A stretch of DNA of 64,000 bases from Nonomuraea roseoviolacea subsp. carminata (GCF_024172185.1 NZ_JAMZEC010000001.1:6603001-6667000); one strand, 5' to 3'. Shown: positions 47,945-57,066, numbered from the stretch's first letter. Notes: a model not told the origin generated them from the sequence alone. Numbers and translations are program-made.

Positions 47945-49435
47945 ATGGTGAGCCGTCCGGACGCGCGCACGCTGATCGACACGGTCCTGGACAAGGGGTC
48001 GTGGACGTCGTGGGACGTGCCGCCGGCCGATCCGGCCGCCCCGGGGTCGTCCTACGCCGAGGAGCTGGCCGCCGCGCGGGCCAAGTCGGGCTACGACGAG
48101 TCGGTGATCACCGGTGAGGGGCTGCTGGACGGGCGGCGGGTCGCGGTGGTGGCCAGCGAGTTCTCGTTCATGGCGGGCTCGATCGGGGTGGCGGCGGCCG
48201 AGCGGATCACCGCGGCGGTGGAGCGGGCGGCGCGGGAGCGGCTGCCGCTGCTGGCGGCGCCGGCCTCGGGCGGCACGCGGATGCAGGAGGGCGCGGTCGC
48301 GTTCGTGCAGATGGTGAAGATCACCGCGGCGGTGCAGGCGCACCGGGCGGCGGGGCTGCCGCACGTGGTGTATCTGCGGCATCCGACGACGGGCGGGGTG
48401 TTCGCGTCGTGGGGGTCGCTGGGGCACGTGACGGCGGCCGAGCCGGGGGCGCTGATCGGGTTTCTCGGGCCGAGGGTGTTCGAGGCGCTGCACGGCTATC
48501 CGTTCCCGGAGGGCGTGCAGCTCGCGGAGAACCTGTTCCGGCACGGCCTGGTGGACGCCGTGGTGCCGGCGGAGGAGGCGCGGGAGCTGGCGGCGCGGGC
48601 GTTGTCGGTGCTGTGCGCCGACACGTCGGGGCTGCGGCCGGGGGAGCCGCCGGAGGAGGACCTGCGTCCGGTGGAGGCGTGGGAGGCGATCAGCCGGTCG
48701 CGCCGGGACGACCGGCCGGGGGTGCGGTCGTTGCTGAAGCTGGCGGCGCGGGACGTGACGCCGTTGAACGGCACGGGCGCGGGGGAGAACGACCCGGGGT
48801 TGCTGCTGGCGCTGGCCCGGTTCGGCGGCGCGCCGGCGGTGGTGCTGGGGCAGGACCGGCGCAGCCAGCGTTCCAGCGCGCCGCTCGGCCCGGCGGGGCT
48901 GCGGATCGCGCGGCGCGGCATGCGGCTGGCGGCGGAGCTGGGGCTGCCGCTGGTGACGGTGATCGACACGGCGGGGGCGGCGCTGTCGAAGGCGGCCGAG
49001 GAGGGCGGGCTGGCGGGGGAGATCGCCCGGTGCCTGGCGGACATGGTGTCGCTGGACGCGCCGACGGTGTGCCTGCTGCTGGGGGAGGGGGCGGGGGGAG
49101 CGGCGCTGGCGCTGCTGCCCGCCGACCGGGTCCTGTGCGCGCAGCACGCGTGGCTGTCGCCGCTGCCGCCGGAGGGCGCCTCGGCGATCCTGTACCGGTC
49201 GGTGGACTTCGCGCCGGAGATCGCGCAGGCGCAGGGGGTGCGGGCGACGGACCTGCGCCGGGCGGGGATCGTGGACCGGGTGATCCCGGAGCGGCCGGAC
49301 GCGGCCTACGAGCATCGGGCGTTCTGCGAGCGGGTGGGGCGGGCGCTGGAGCACGAGATCGCCGGGCTGCTGACGCAGCCGGTGGAGGGCCGGCTGGCGA
49401 CCCGGCTGGCGCGCTACCGCAACCTGGGCCTCTGA
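47945..49435 (+). CDS. Fused biotin-type carboxyltransferase (AccD-AccA-like)
   Basis: 496 aa. An N-terminal beta half (AAPASGGTRMQEGAVAFVQM, HPTTGGVFASWGSLGH) is fused to a C-terminal alpha half (LGLPLVTVIDTAGAALSKAAEEGG, LLGEGAGGAALALLPADRVL). These are the oxyanion-forming halves of acyl-CoA carboxyltransferases or decarboxylases. No biotin or biotin-carboxylase domain is in view. ATG 47945 follows GAAGGAG. The acyl-CoA used (acetyl-, propionyl-, malonyl-) cannot be assigned. Confidence 0.87.
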   Translation: MVSRPDARTLIDTVLDKGSWTSWDVPPADPAAPGSSYAEELAAARAKSGYDESVITGEGLLDGRRVAVVASEFSFMAGSIGVAAAERITAAVERAARERLPLLAAPASGGTRMQEGAVAFVQMVKITAAVQAHRAAGLPHVVYLRHPTTGGVFASWGSLGHVTAAEPGALIGFLGPRVFEALHGYPFPEGVQLAENLFRHGLVDAVVPAEEARELAARALSVLCADTSGLRPGEPPEEDLRPVEAWEAISRSRRDDRPGVRSLLKLAARDVTPLNGTGAGENDPGLLLALARFGGAPAVVLGQDRRSQRSSAPLGPAGLRIARRGMRLAAELGLPLVTVIDTAGAALSKAAEEGGLAGEIARCLADMVSLDAPTVCLLLGEGAGGAALALLPADRVLCAQHAWLSPLPPEGASAILYRSVDFAPEIAQAQGVRATDLRRAGIVDRVIPERPDAAYEHRAFCERVGRALEHEIAGLLTQPVEGRLATRLARYRNLGL

Positions 49436-49528
49436 TACGGCCCGCGTCCCCGGTCGGGTGGCCGGGGGCGCGGGGTGAGCGGCTGCGCGCGGGTCGGGGC
49501 GGGCCCGGACGCGCGAAGGCGCGGGCGG

Positions 49529-49924
49529 TCAGGGGACGGGGATGCGTTCCACGCGGATGGAGAAGACCTCCTCGCGGGGCACCACGACCTCGTAGGCGCC
49601 GTGGTCGACCATCCAGTAGCCGAGGGCCTCGGCCTTCATGCCGCTGTGGCCGAGGTAGGCGATGTGCAGGCCGTCGTCGTCCTCGTCGAGCACGACGCAG
49701 GGCTCGCCGCCGAACGCGCCGACGGTGCGGATGAGGACGAGCCATTCCAGCTCGTCGCGGCGCACCTCGCGCCGCCAGTAGCCGGAGGCCGCCTCGAAGC
49801 CGTCGAGTTCGTCCTCGCTGAACAGGACGACCTGGTCGCTTTCGGGGCCGAGGGCGGCGGGGAGGGTGTGCTCGCCGAAGCGGGCGATGAACCCGGACGC
49901 CACGGGGGTGAGTTCGTCGTTCAT
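49529..49924 (-). CDS. Hypothetical protein A, coupled to its neighbour
   Basis: 131 aa. No recognised motif. It is acidic (many Asp/Glu) with an EWLVLIRTVGAFGGEPCVVLDEDDDGLHIAYLG core and no signal peptide. ATG 49924 overlaps the stop of the gene upstream by 4 nt, so they are co-translated. Its tail extends toward a 93-bp intergenic stretch before the carboxyltransferase stop. Confidence 0.6.
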   Translation of the reverse strand: MNDELTPVASGFIARFGEHTLPAALGPESDQVVLFSEDELDGFEAASGYWRREVRRDELEWLVLIRTVGAFGGEPCVVLDEDDDGLHIAYLGHSGMKAEALGYWMVDHGAYEVVVPREEVFSIRVERIPVP

Positions 49925-50367
49925 GCGGCGGGCCGCCAGGTGAGGCCGTCGTAGGCGGCGAACGGGTGTTCGCCGTCGTCGGTGAGGTGCACGATCTCGG
50001 CGCCGGCCGGGATCGGCATGGGAATGGTGTGGAACTGCGGCACCACGTGCTGGGTGGAGGTGGTGAACCCGTTGCCGGCGAACGGCGGCACGTCACTCCA
50101 GTCGCCGCCCATGTGCGGGCCGTACGGGACGACGTAGGTGTCGACGTCTCGCGCGTGCCACCGCATCACGTACAGCTCGGGCACGTCGGCGGTGAGCTCG
50201 GACCCGTCGAAGGACAGGTCGAGCCCGAGGTAGAGGTCGCGGGGCGTGGTCAGCCGCGCGCAGTCCTGCACGCGGTAGACGTACCCGGAGATCACCGTGC
50301 GCTTGCCCGACAGATAGGGGACGAGCAGACGCGGCGGGACCACCTTCTGCATGTGCGTTCTGCTCAC
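49921..50367 (-). CDS. Hypothetical protein B
   Basis: 148 aa. No recognised motif. A basic start then GYVYRVQDCARLTTPRDLYLGL, an MRWHARDVDTYVVPYGPHMGGD segment and a Thr/Pro-rich middle. It might be a small beta-rich domain. GTG 50367 or ATG 50352 may be the start. It lies 9 bp after the nitrilase-family gene and overlaps hypothetical A, so the three form one operon. Confidence 0.6.
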   Translation of the reverse strand: MSRTHMQKVVPPRLLVPYLSGKRTVISGYVYRVQDCARLTTPRDLYLGLDLSFDGSELTADVPELYVMRWHARDVDTYVVPYGPHMGGDWSDVPPFAGNGFTTSTQHVVPQFHTIPMPIPAGAEIVHLTDDGEHPFAAYDGLTWRPAA

Positions 50368-50376
50368 CCGTTCATT

Positions 50377-51174
50377 TTACGATCTGTTGACCCCCAGAAC
50401 GCGATGTTCGAGGCAGGGGAGTGTGGCGCGGGCCGCGGCGGTGGTCTCGGGGTCGATGGTGACGAGCTGGACGCCGGGGGCGGTGCCGAGGTCGGCGCGG
50501 GCGACGCCGAGCGGGTCGACGAGCATGCTGCGGCCGACGCCGAACCCGTCGCTCGACTCGGCGGGGTTGGGCGCCTGGCCGACGGCGACGGTCCACATGG
50601 TGTTCTCCAGGGCGCGGGCGCGGACCAGGGTGACCCAGTGGTCCTCCTTGAGCGGGCCCGAGCCCCAGGCGGCGATGACGGCGAACAGATCGGCGCCGCG
50701 GTCGACCAGCGCCCTGGTCAGCTCGGGGAAGCGCAGGTCGTAGCAGGTGACCAGGCCGACGCGCAGCCCGGCCAGCTCGGTGACGACCGGTTCGGAGCCG
50801 GGGGCGACGAGTTCGGACTCGCGGGCGCCGAAGGAGTCGAACAGGTGGATCTTGCGGTAGGCGGCCGTGAGGCGGCCGTCGGCGTCGAGCGCCACGGCGG
50901 TGTTGTGGACGCGGCCGTCGGCGCCGCCGGGCTCGAACACCCCGGCGATCACGGCGGTGCGGTGCTCGCGGGCGGCCTCGGCCAGGCCGGTGACGAACGG
51001 CCCGTCGAGCGGTTCGGCCAGCTCGGTGATGCGCCTGCCGTAGCGGGTGAGCGTGGCCTCCGGGAAGACGGCCAGGTCGGCGCCCTCGGCGCGGGCCAGC
51101 GCCTCGCGCGCCCGCTTGAGGTTGGCTCCCGGGTCAGGGGAGACGGGGATCTGGCACAGCGCGATGGTGGTCAC
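50377..51174 (-). CDS. Carbon-nitrogen hydrolase (nitrilase superfamily)
   Basis: 265 aa. The catalytic triad is E39 (FPEA), K108 (YRKIHLF) and C144 (VTCYDLRFPE). The sequence resembles omega-amidase/NIT2-type amidases that hydrolyse small amides. GTG 51174 overlaps the DUF418 gene end by 41 nt, but the N-terminal TIALCQIPV strand starts here. Two unknown genes follow in the same operon. Confidence 0.87.
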   Translation of the reverse strand: MTTIALCQIPVSPDPGANLKRAREALARAEGADLAVFPEATLTRYGRRITELAEPLDGPFVTGLAEAAREHRTAVIAGVFEPGGADGRVHNTAVALDADGRLTAAYRKIHLFDSFGARESELVAPGSEPVVTELAGLRVGLVTCYDLRFPELTRALVDRGADLFAVIAAWGSGPLKEDHWVTLVRARALENTMWTVAVGQAPNPAESSDGFGVGRSMLVDPLGVARADLGTAPGVQLVTIDPETTAAARATLPCLEHRVLGVNRS

Positions 51175-52096
51175 GGCCCGACTCTAACCCGTTGGGCACC
51201 CGTTGGAACCAGGTCAGGCACCGCCAGGCCCACTCCAGCGGGCCGTACCGGTGGCGGGTCAGCCACCAGCGGCTGAACAGCGCCTGGGCGGCGACGGTGA
51301 GCGCGGCGACGGCGACGACCGACCAGCGGGTGCGGTCGGCGTGGACCAGGGGAGCGGTGAGGACGACGACGGCGGTGCCGGTGAGGTAGTTGGTGAGCGC
51401 CATCCGGCCGAGCGGCTCCAGCACGCCGGACAGGCGCGCGCCGGGGCGGGTGCGCAGGAGAAGGAGGAGGCCGGTGGAGAGGGCGGCGGCGCCGGTGAGC
51501 GCGGCGACGGTGTAGACGGTCCAGACGCGGGGGTCTCGGGGGGTGGTCCAGCTCTTGCTGGTCGCCCAGGCCAGGACGAGCAGCGCGGAGGCGAGGGCGC
51601 TGACCGCGAAGAACGGCGGCAGGAGCCGCGCGGGCGGCCGGAGCTGCATGAGGGCCATGCCGAGCACGAACATGCCGGGGATGAGCAGGACGCCGCCGCC
51701 CGCCCAGACGCCCCAGACGGTCACCCCCGCGGCGAGCAGCAGAAAGGGAGGCCCGGCGGACAGGAACGAGGCGGGCAGCAGTAACGCCAGGCCGTAGAAG
51801 GCGTAGTCGGTCAGCACCTCGCCCTCGTAGAAGGCGTGCTGGGCGAGGCCGAAGCAGAACAGCCAGAGCAGGCGGGCCACCAGCCTCAGCCGGCCGGCGC
51901 GCCGGAGGAAGAGCACGACGCTCATGCCGAACAGCAGCGAGAAGATCGGATAGAACCGGCTCTGGAACAGGGCCTCGATCGTGCTGTCGATCCCGGTGCG
52001 CGGCTTGTGGGGGGCGTGCTGCCAGGTGTTGACGAGCATGATCCCGGCCACCGCGAAGCCGCGGAGTGCGTCGAGGGCGCGGATGCGGGGGGTCAC
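51134..52096 (-). CDS. DUF418-family membrane protein
   Basis: 320 aa, about eight membrane helices. It opens with RIRALDALRGFAVAGIMLVN (the acyltransferase-3-like opening) and has the DUF418 C-terminal GRMALTNYLTGTAVVV and GPLEWAWRCLTWFQR. A role in envelope modification is inferred. It overlaps the nitrilase-family gene by 41 nt. GTG 52096 follows a weak CCTGG. Confidence 0.8.
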   Translation of the reverse strand: MTPRIRALDALRGFAVAGIMLVNTWQHAPHKPRTGIDSTIEALFQSRFYPIFSLLFGMSVVLFLRRAGRLRLVARLLWLFCFGLAQHAFYEGEVLTDYAFYGLALLLPASFLSAGPPFLLLAAGVTVWGVWAGGGVLLIPGMFVLGMALMQLRPPARLLPPFFAVSALASALLVLAWATSKSWTTPRDPRVWTVYTVAALTGAAALSTGLLLLLRTRPGARLSGVLEPLGRMALTNYLTGTAVVVLTAPLVHADRTRWSVVAVAALTVAAQALFSRWWLTRHRYGPLEWAWRCLTWFQRVPNGLESGRDHHRAVPDPRLP

Positions 52097-52121
52097 GGCG
52101 GCCAGGACAACTCACCTCATG

Positions 52122-53921
52122 TCACAGGAACCAGGCGAACCACCATATGAGGAATCCCGCTCCGGTGAGGGCCGCTCCGGCCCGCCACCAGGTCCGGCGC
52201 AGGGCGAGGTCGGCGAGCGTGAGCGCCACGGCGCCGGCCGCGAGCCAGCCGTACGCGGTGACGGCCGACGGCAGGCCGACGGCGAGCGCGATCTCGTTGC
52301 GGCTGATCAGCCCGTACGCGGACTGGACGAGCAGGCCGACGGCGGCGGCCCCGGCCAGGCCGGCGAACGCGGCGAGGGCCCGGCCGCGCAGCGCGCCCGC
52401 GACGAGCTGGACGAGCGCGACGAGCGCGAACAGGGCGAGCGGGGCGGCAAGCCAGGGGGAGCGGGAGATCGCGTAGGGGGCGCCGGTCACGTGCAGGTCG
52501 CCGGCCGCCAGCCGGGGCGGCACGCCGCTGTCCTGCCCCGCGCAGCCGGTGCCCGCGGCGGAGGCGGGAGTCCGGGCGCTCCCGCCGGACGTGTTGGTGG
52601 TGGCCGTGGGAGCTTCGACGAAGGCGGCCATCAGGCGGCGGGCGCAGGCGTCGGCCAGGAACACCGCGTGCCCGGTGCCGTCGAACTCGACGAAGCGGGC
52701 GTCCGGCAGCGCCTCGGCGGCCGGGCGGCTGGTGCGGGGCGGGGTGGTGGGGTCGTACCGGCCGCCCACCACGAGGACGGGGGCCTTGGTGGTGGCGGCC
52801 GACGGCTTGGCGGCGGGCAGTTTCCAGGCGGCGCAGACGGCCTTGTCCATCTCCACGGTGAACAGCCGGGACGGGGCGGCGAAGGTGTTGGCGGGGATCT
52901 CGTCCTGGCACTGCACCGCCTCGTACAGGCCCAGTTCGTGGGAGACGAGCCCGTCGCCCACGGCGTCGGCGAGGGGCCGCAGCGGTTCGTGGCGCCCGGC
53001 GGCGAGCGCGGCGACCAGCGGCGCCGAGACGGCGACCACGCCGGTCTCGTGCAGCGCCTCGGCCATGACGGTCGCCACGTCGTCGCCGTCGAGGCGGGCC
53101 GCGACCTCGGTGCCGCGCAGCGGGTCCACGATGGTGACGCGGGCGGGCGCCGCGTCCAGCCGCCTGGCCGCGGCGTCGAAGCTGTCCTTCAGGCCGAGGT
53201 GGGTGAGGGTGTCGTCGAGGTTGCGCCGGGCGTCGTCGTACCAGGCCACGCTCTGCGGCAGGAACGAGTCGAGCAGCACGGAGCGCGTGCCTGCGGGGTC
53301 GGCCGCGGCGGCGTCCACCATGACGCGGGTGGAGTAGCTGACGCCGAACAGGTTCCAGGAGGGGTAGCCGAGCGCCGCGCGCAGGGCGACGACGTCGGCG
53401 GCGATCTCCTTGGTGGTGTAGCCGCGCAGGTCGACGCCCTGCTGTTCGAGCCGGGCGCGGCACCTGCCGGCGGCCGCGGCGGTGTCGTCGGCTGCGGTGG
53501 TGAGCCGGTCGAGCACGGCCTGCGCCAGTTCGGGGCAGCCGAGCCGCGGCCAGGAGTACCTGCTGCCGCGCTGCTCGACGGTCACCACGTCGCGGTCGGG
53601 GAACATCTGGCTGAGGAAGCCGGTGAGCTGCAACGACGCCGAGCCGGGGCCGCCGCTCATGTAGACGACGGGGTCGGGTCTGCGGGCGGGGGCGGTGGAG
53701 CGGTGGACGGCGTACCCCACCTTGATCGTGCGGCCGGGCGCGTCGCGGCGCTGCGGCACCACGAGGGACCCGCACGTGGTGCCCGGCGGCACGGCGACCG
53801 GGCACGGCCCGGCCTCCAGCGCGGCGCTGGTGCCGGGCGGGAGGGTGGGGGTCGGCGCGGGCGTGGGGGGCGTCGGGGGCGTGACGGTCAGGGCGAGGGC
53901 GAGCAGGACCCGGGTGATCAC
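52122..53921 (-). CDS. Secreted/membrane alpha/beta-hydrolase (TAP-like)
   Basis: 599 aa. A signal sequence (MITRVLLALALTV) is followed by a Pro/Thr-rich stretch. An alpha/beta-hydrolase fold has YMSGGPGSAS, EQRGSRYSWP and the nucleophile GVSYST near residue 190; a TAP-type C-terminal domain holds VVGGRYDPTTPP and the late FDGTGHAVF His. After it, about four hydrophobic helices (from ~470) form an unusual C-terminal membrane domain. It resembles tripeptidyl aminopeptidases; the substrate is unknown. GTG 53921 is chosen because the signal sequence begins there. Confidence 0.82.
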   Translation of the reverse strand: MITRVLLALALTVTPPTPPTPAPTPTLPPGTSAALEAGPCPVAVPPGTTCGSLVVPQRRDAPGRTIKVGYAVHRSTAPARRPDPVVYMSGGPGSASLQLTGFLSQMFPDRDVVTVEQRGSRYSWPRLGCPELAQAVLDRLTTAADDTAAAAGRCRARLEQQGVDLRGYTTKEIAADVVALRAALGYPSWNLFGVSYSTRVMVDAAAADPAGTRSVLLDSFLPQSVAWYDDARRNLDDTLTHLGLKDSFDAAARRLDAAPARVTIVDPLRGTEVAARLDGDDVATVMAEALHETGVVAVSAPLVAALAAGRHEPLRPLADAVGDGLVSHELGLYEAVQCQDEIPANTFAAPSRLFTVEMDKAVCAAWKLPAAKPSAATTKAPVLVVGGRYDPTTPPRTSRPAAEALPDARFVEFDGTGHAVFLADACARRLMAAFVEAPTATTNTSGGSARTPASAAGTGCAGQDSGVPPRLAAGDLHVTGAPYAISRSPWLAAPLALFALVALVQLVAGALRGRALAAFAGLAGAAAVGLLVQSAYGLISRNEIALAVGLPSAVTAYGWLAAGAVALTLADLALRRTWWRAGAALTGAGFLIWWFAWFL

Positions 53922-53957
53922 GACGTCGAGACTAGAGCAGCCGGCGCCGCCCGCGCG

Positions 53958-54033
53958 GGGCCCGGCGCAATCAGTTCGGGCCGGGCCCGGCGCGATCGGT
54001 TCACGCGGGGGCCGCGCGCGATCGGCTCGGGCG
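53958..54033. repeat. 25-bp tandem repeat, three copies
   Basis: GGGCCCGGCGCAATCAGTTC, then a near copy with GCGATCGGTT, then a third with GCGATCGGCT, at 25-26 bp steps. It lies between the divergent starts of the TAP-like hydrolase and the aminotransferase, so it may carry or separate promoters. Confidence 0.65.
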
Positions 54034-54058
54034 GGAGCTCGCGGACTATGGTGGTCAC

Positions 54059-55225
54059 GTGACGGAACCACTGGTCTCGCGGATGCGCGCGTTCGGGACG
54101 ACGATCTTCGCCGAGATGAGCGCGCTGGCGCTGCGCACCGGCTCGATCAACCTGGGGCAGGGATTCCCGGACACCGACGGGCCGGCGGCGATGCTGGAGG
54201 AGGCGGTACGGGCGATCAGGTCCGGCGCCAACCAGTACCCTCCGGGGTCGGGCGTGCCGGAGCTGCGGCAGGCCGTCTCCGAGCATCGGGCCGCCCGTTA
54301 CGGTCTCGACTACGCCGCCGACGGCGAGGTGCTGGTGACGGTCGGCGCGACCGAGGCGATCGCGGCGGCGATCCTGGCGCTGTGCGAGCCGGGCGACGAG
54401 GTGATCGCGTTCGAGCCGTACTACGACTCCTACGCCGCCTCGATCGCGCTGGCCCAGGCGCGGCTGTCGGCCGTGACGCTGCGCCCCGTCGAGGGCCGCT
54501 TCACCTTCGACCCGGACGAGCTGCGCGCCGCCGTCACCCCGCGGACCCGCGCGATCCTGGTCAACTCGCCGCACAACCCGACGGGCACCGTGTTCACGCG
54601 CGAGGAGCTGACGGTCATCGCGGAGCTGTGCCGGGAGCGCGGGCTGGTCGCGATCACCGACGAGGTGTACGAGCACCTGACGTTCGACGGGGTGGAGCAC
54701 GTGCCGCTGGCCACGCTGCCCGGCATGCGCGAGCGCACGGTGATGATCTCCTCGGCGGGCAAGACGTTCTCCGTCACGGGCTGGAAGACGGGCTGGGTGT
54801 GCGCGCCCGCCGAGCTGGTGCGAGCGGTCTCGACCGTCAAGCAGTTCCTGACGTTCACGGCGAGCGCGCCGTGGCAGCTCGCGGTGGCCCACGGCCTGCG
54901 GCACGAGTCGGCGTGGGTGGCGGAGCTGCGCGGCGGGCTGCAGGACAAGCGCGACCGGCTGATGGAGGGGCTGGCGGCGGCCGGGTTCGCGGTGCTGCGC
55001 CCCGCGGGCACGTACTTCGTGCAGACCGACATCCGGCCGCTGGGCTTCACCGACGGGCTGGAGCTGACGCGCCGGCTGCCGGAGCTGGCGGGTGTGGTGG
55101 CGATCCCGACGCAGGTGTTCTACGACCATCCGGAACGGGGCCGGCACTTCGTGCGGTTCGCGTTCTGCAAGAAGGAAGAGGTCATCGACGAGGCGGTCGC
55201 CCGGCTCAAGCGCCTGTCGGGCTGA
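54059..55225 (+). CDS. PLP-dependent aminotransferase (class I/II)
   Basis: 388 aa. The family opening SRMRAFGTTIFAEMSAL is followed by INLGQGFPDTDGP, then VNSPHNPTG, the aspartate DEVYEHLTF and the PLP lysine in SSAGKTFSVTGWK (Lys near 236). It matches the kynurenine/methionine aminotransferase-like group. GTG 54059 is chosen; a -10-like GACTAT lies about 9 nt upstream, which may make the transcript leaderless. Confidence 0.88.
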   Translation: MTEPLVSRMRAFGTTIFAEMSALALRTGSINLGQGFPDTDGPAAMLEEAVRAIRSGANQYPPGSGVPELRQAVSEHRAARYGLDYAADGEVLVTVGATEAIAAAILALCEPGDEVIAFEPYYDSYAASIALAQARLSAVTLRPVEGRFTFDPDELRAAVTPRTRAILVNSPHNPTGTVFTREELTVIAELCRERGLVAITDEVYEHLTFDGVEHVPLATLPGMRERTVMISSAGKTFSVTGWKTGWVCAPAELVRAVSTVKQFLTFTASAPWQLAVAHGLRHESAWVAELRGGLQDKRDRLMEGLAAAGFAVLRPAGTYFVQTDIRPLGFTDGLELTRRLPELAGVVAIPTQVFYDHPERGRHFVRFAFCKKEEVIDEAVARLKRLSG

Positions 55226-55231
55226 GCCCGC

Positions 55232-56371
55232 TCAGCCCCGGGGACGCTCCTCGCGGCCGGGCGCCGGCCGGCTCTCATGGGCGGCGTCCTGCCGGTCGGG
55301 GGGCTCCACCGGGGGCAGGGCGGCGCCGGCGGCCTCGTGGTCGGCGCCGGTGGCCAGCATCAGGTCCACCACGATCGATCGGACCTGCGCCAGGATGACG
55401 TCGGCGGAGAACCCGAGCCGCTCGGGCCGCTGCCGTCCGGCGGTCGCGACGAGGGCCTGCCGGGCCAGCGCGGGGTCGCGGCCCGCCGCCAGCTCCAGTT
55501 GCAGCAGCAGCGCGGCCTCCGACACCTCGCGCAGGGAGGCGGCCAGCGAGACCGGCGGGGGGCTGTCCTCGCCCAGCGACACCAGGGTGCGGCGGGCCAG
55601 CACGCGGGCGTTGCGCAGCGCGTGGTCCATGGGCACGGCGGCCTTCTGGTAGCGGGCGAGCCGGGCGCGGCGGTGCCAGTGCAGGGGCGAGATCAGGGCG
55701 ATCTCCTTGCTGGTGGTCAGCGCCTGCTGGAAGTCCTCGATGGTCGACTGGGTGCGGCGTCCCTCGGCCAGCGCCTCGGCGGCCAGGTCGGCGTCGTGGC
55801 GCTCGATGGCGTCGGCGGCCCGTTCCAGGACCGTGGACAGCGCGTCGAGCACCGCGGAGGCGTGCTTGGCGGCGAGCGTGAACGGGCTGATCGGCAGCAG
55901 CGCCACCGCGGCGACGGCGATCAGTCCTCCGGTGAGCGCGTCGAGCATGCGGTCGAGGCCGCCTCCGCCGGCTCCGGGCAGGAGCGTGGCGACGAGCACC
56001 GCCGACGAGCCGGCCTGGCCCACGAACAGCGCGCCGCCGTTGAGCAGCACCGCCGTGCCCATGGCCAGCGTGACGACCAGGGCGATCTGCCAGGGCCCGG
56101 TGCCGATCCAGGCGACGAGCAGGTCACCCACGCCGACCCCGAGGCTGACGCCGACCACCAGCTCGATGACGCGGCGCAGCCGCTGTCCCAGGCCGACGCC
56201 GAGGCAGATGAGGACGGAGATGGGCGCGAAGAACGGCCGGGGATGGCCGAGCAGGTGGACGGCCGCCGTCCAGGCCAGCCCGGCGCCGACGGCCGACTGC
56301 GCGATCGCGGGCCCCATCAGCCCGAACGCCGCCAGCCTCTCCCGCATGTGATCGCCGAGCCTCGTTGCCAC
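55232..56371 (-). CDS. FUSC-family (aromatic acid exporter-like) membrane protein
   Basis: 379 aa. A six-helix N-terminal region (HPRPFFAPISVLICLGVGLGQRLRRVIELVVGVSLGV, then GTGPWQIALVV and NGGALFVGQAGSSAVLVATLL) is followed by a long cytoplasmic helical domain. FUSC-family proteins are exporters of aromatic acids or other small molecules. GTG 56371 follows GGTGGAGGG. Divergent TetR suggests a substrate-induced exporter. Its stop lies 6 bp from that of the aminotransferase, which is convergent. Confidence 0.82.
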   Translation of the reverse strand: MATRLGDHMRERLAAFGLMGPAIAQSAVGAGLAWTAAVHLLGHPRPFFAPISVLICLGVGLGQRLRRVIELVVGVSLGVGVGDLLVAWIGTGPWQIALVVTLAMGTAVLLNGGALFVGQAGSSAVLVATLLPGAGGGGLDRMLDALTGGLIAVAAVALLPISPFTLAAKHASAVLDALSTVLERAADAIERHDADLAAEALAEGRRTQSTIEDFQQALTTSKEIALISPLHWHRRARLARYQKAAVPMDHALRNARVLARRTLVSLGEDSPPPVSLAASLREVSEAALLLQLELAAGRDPALARQALVATAGRQRPERLGFSADVILAQVRSIVVDLMLATGADHEAAGAALPPVEPPDRQDAAHESRPAPGREERPRG

Positions 56372-56400
56372 CCCTCCACCCTGGCGGATCTTTATGACAT

Positions 56401-56422
56401 TACGGTCACACCACGTACCGTA
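56401..56422. promoter_or_regulatory. TACGGT/ACCGTA operator in FUSC/tetR region
   Basis: TACGGT (56401-56406) and ACCGTA (56417-56422) form an inverted repeat with a 10-bp spacer inside the 137-bp divergent region. It lies about 30 bp from the FUSC start and 86 bp from the TetR start, as expected for an AcrR-type repressor site. Confidence 0.5.
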
Positions 56423-56508
56423 GAAGATACCCATCCGTAACTCTCGGACTCGGTGGCCGTCGTCCGCCGCCGGTCCGGCGGACGACGGGAGCGCCTTATC
56501 GTCGAGGC

Positions 56509-57066
56509 GTGGAACCAAGTCGAGGCGTGGAACCGAGGAGCCGGGAGGGCACGCGCCGGCGCATCCTCGACGCGGCCTGCCGGCTGTTCGCCGAGCACGG
56601 GTACGACGAGGTGACGATGCGCATGCTCGGCGCCGCGGCGAACGCCAACATCGCCCTCATCAACCGGTATTTCGGGTCCAAGCGGGAGCTGTTCGCCGAG
56701 GTGCTGGCGCAGCAGGGGCGCTTTCCCGGCGTGCTGGACGAGGGCGACGACCTGGCGGTGCGGCTGGCCGAGGACGTGGCCGACCGGCTGGCCGCCGAGG
56801 GCGACAGCCCGGTCATGGCCACGCTGGAACGTTCGGCGTCCAGTCCGCAGATCCGCGGGCTGGCCCACGACCGGGTCCGCACGGCGCTCCTGGAGCCGCT
56901 GCTGGCCCGGGTCGGCGGGGAGGAGGCCGAGCTGCGGGCCGCGCTCGCGACGATGATCATCCTGGGGAGCGGGCGGTTCCGGTACCTGTTCGGCCCGATC
57001 TCGCCGGGGACGCGCGAGGAGACGGTGTCCCGGTTGACGCGGGTGTTCCGCGCCTGCCTGAGCTGA
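56509..57066 (+). CDS. TetR/AcrR-family regulator
   Basis: 185 aa from GTG 56509. The HTH is RRRILDAACRLFAEHGYDEVTMRMLGAAANANIALINRYFG-type (about 14-55). The rest is an all-helical ligand domain. An 18-bp direct repeat (GTCGAGGCGTGGAACC at 56501 and 56519) duplicates the start region, so GTG 56527 is an equally good start, giving 179 aa. It likely represses the divergent FUSC gene. Confidence 0.87.
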   Translation: MEPSRGVEPRSREGTRRRILDAACRLFAEHGYDEVTMRMLGAAANANIALINRYFGSKRELFAEVLAQQGRFPGVLDEGDDLAVRLAEDVADRLAAEGDSPVMATLERSASSPQIRGLAHDRVRTALLEPLLARVGGEEAELRAALATMIILGSGRFRYLFGPISPGTREETVSRLTRVFRACLS

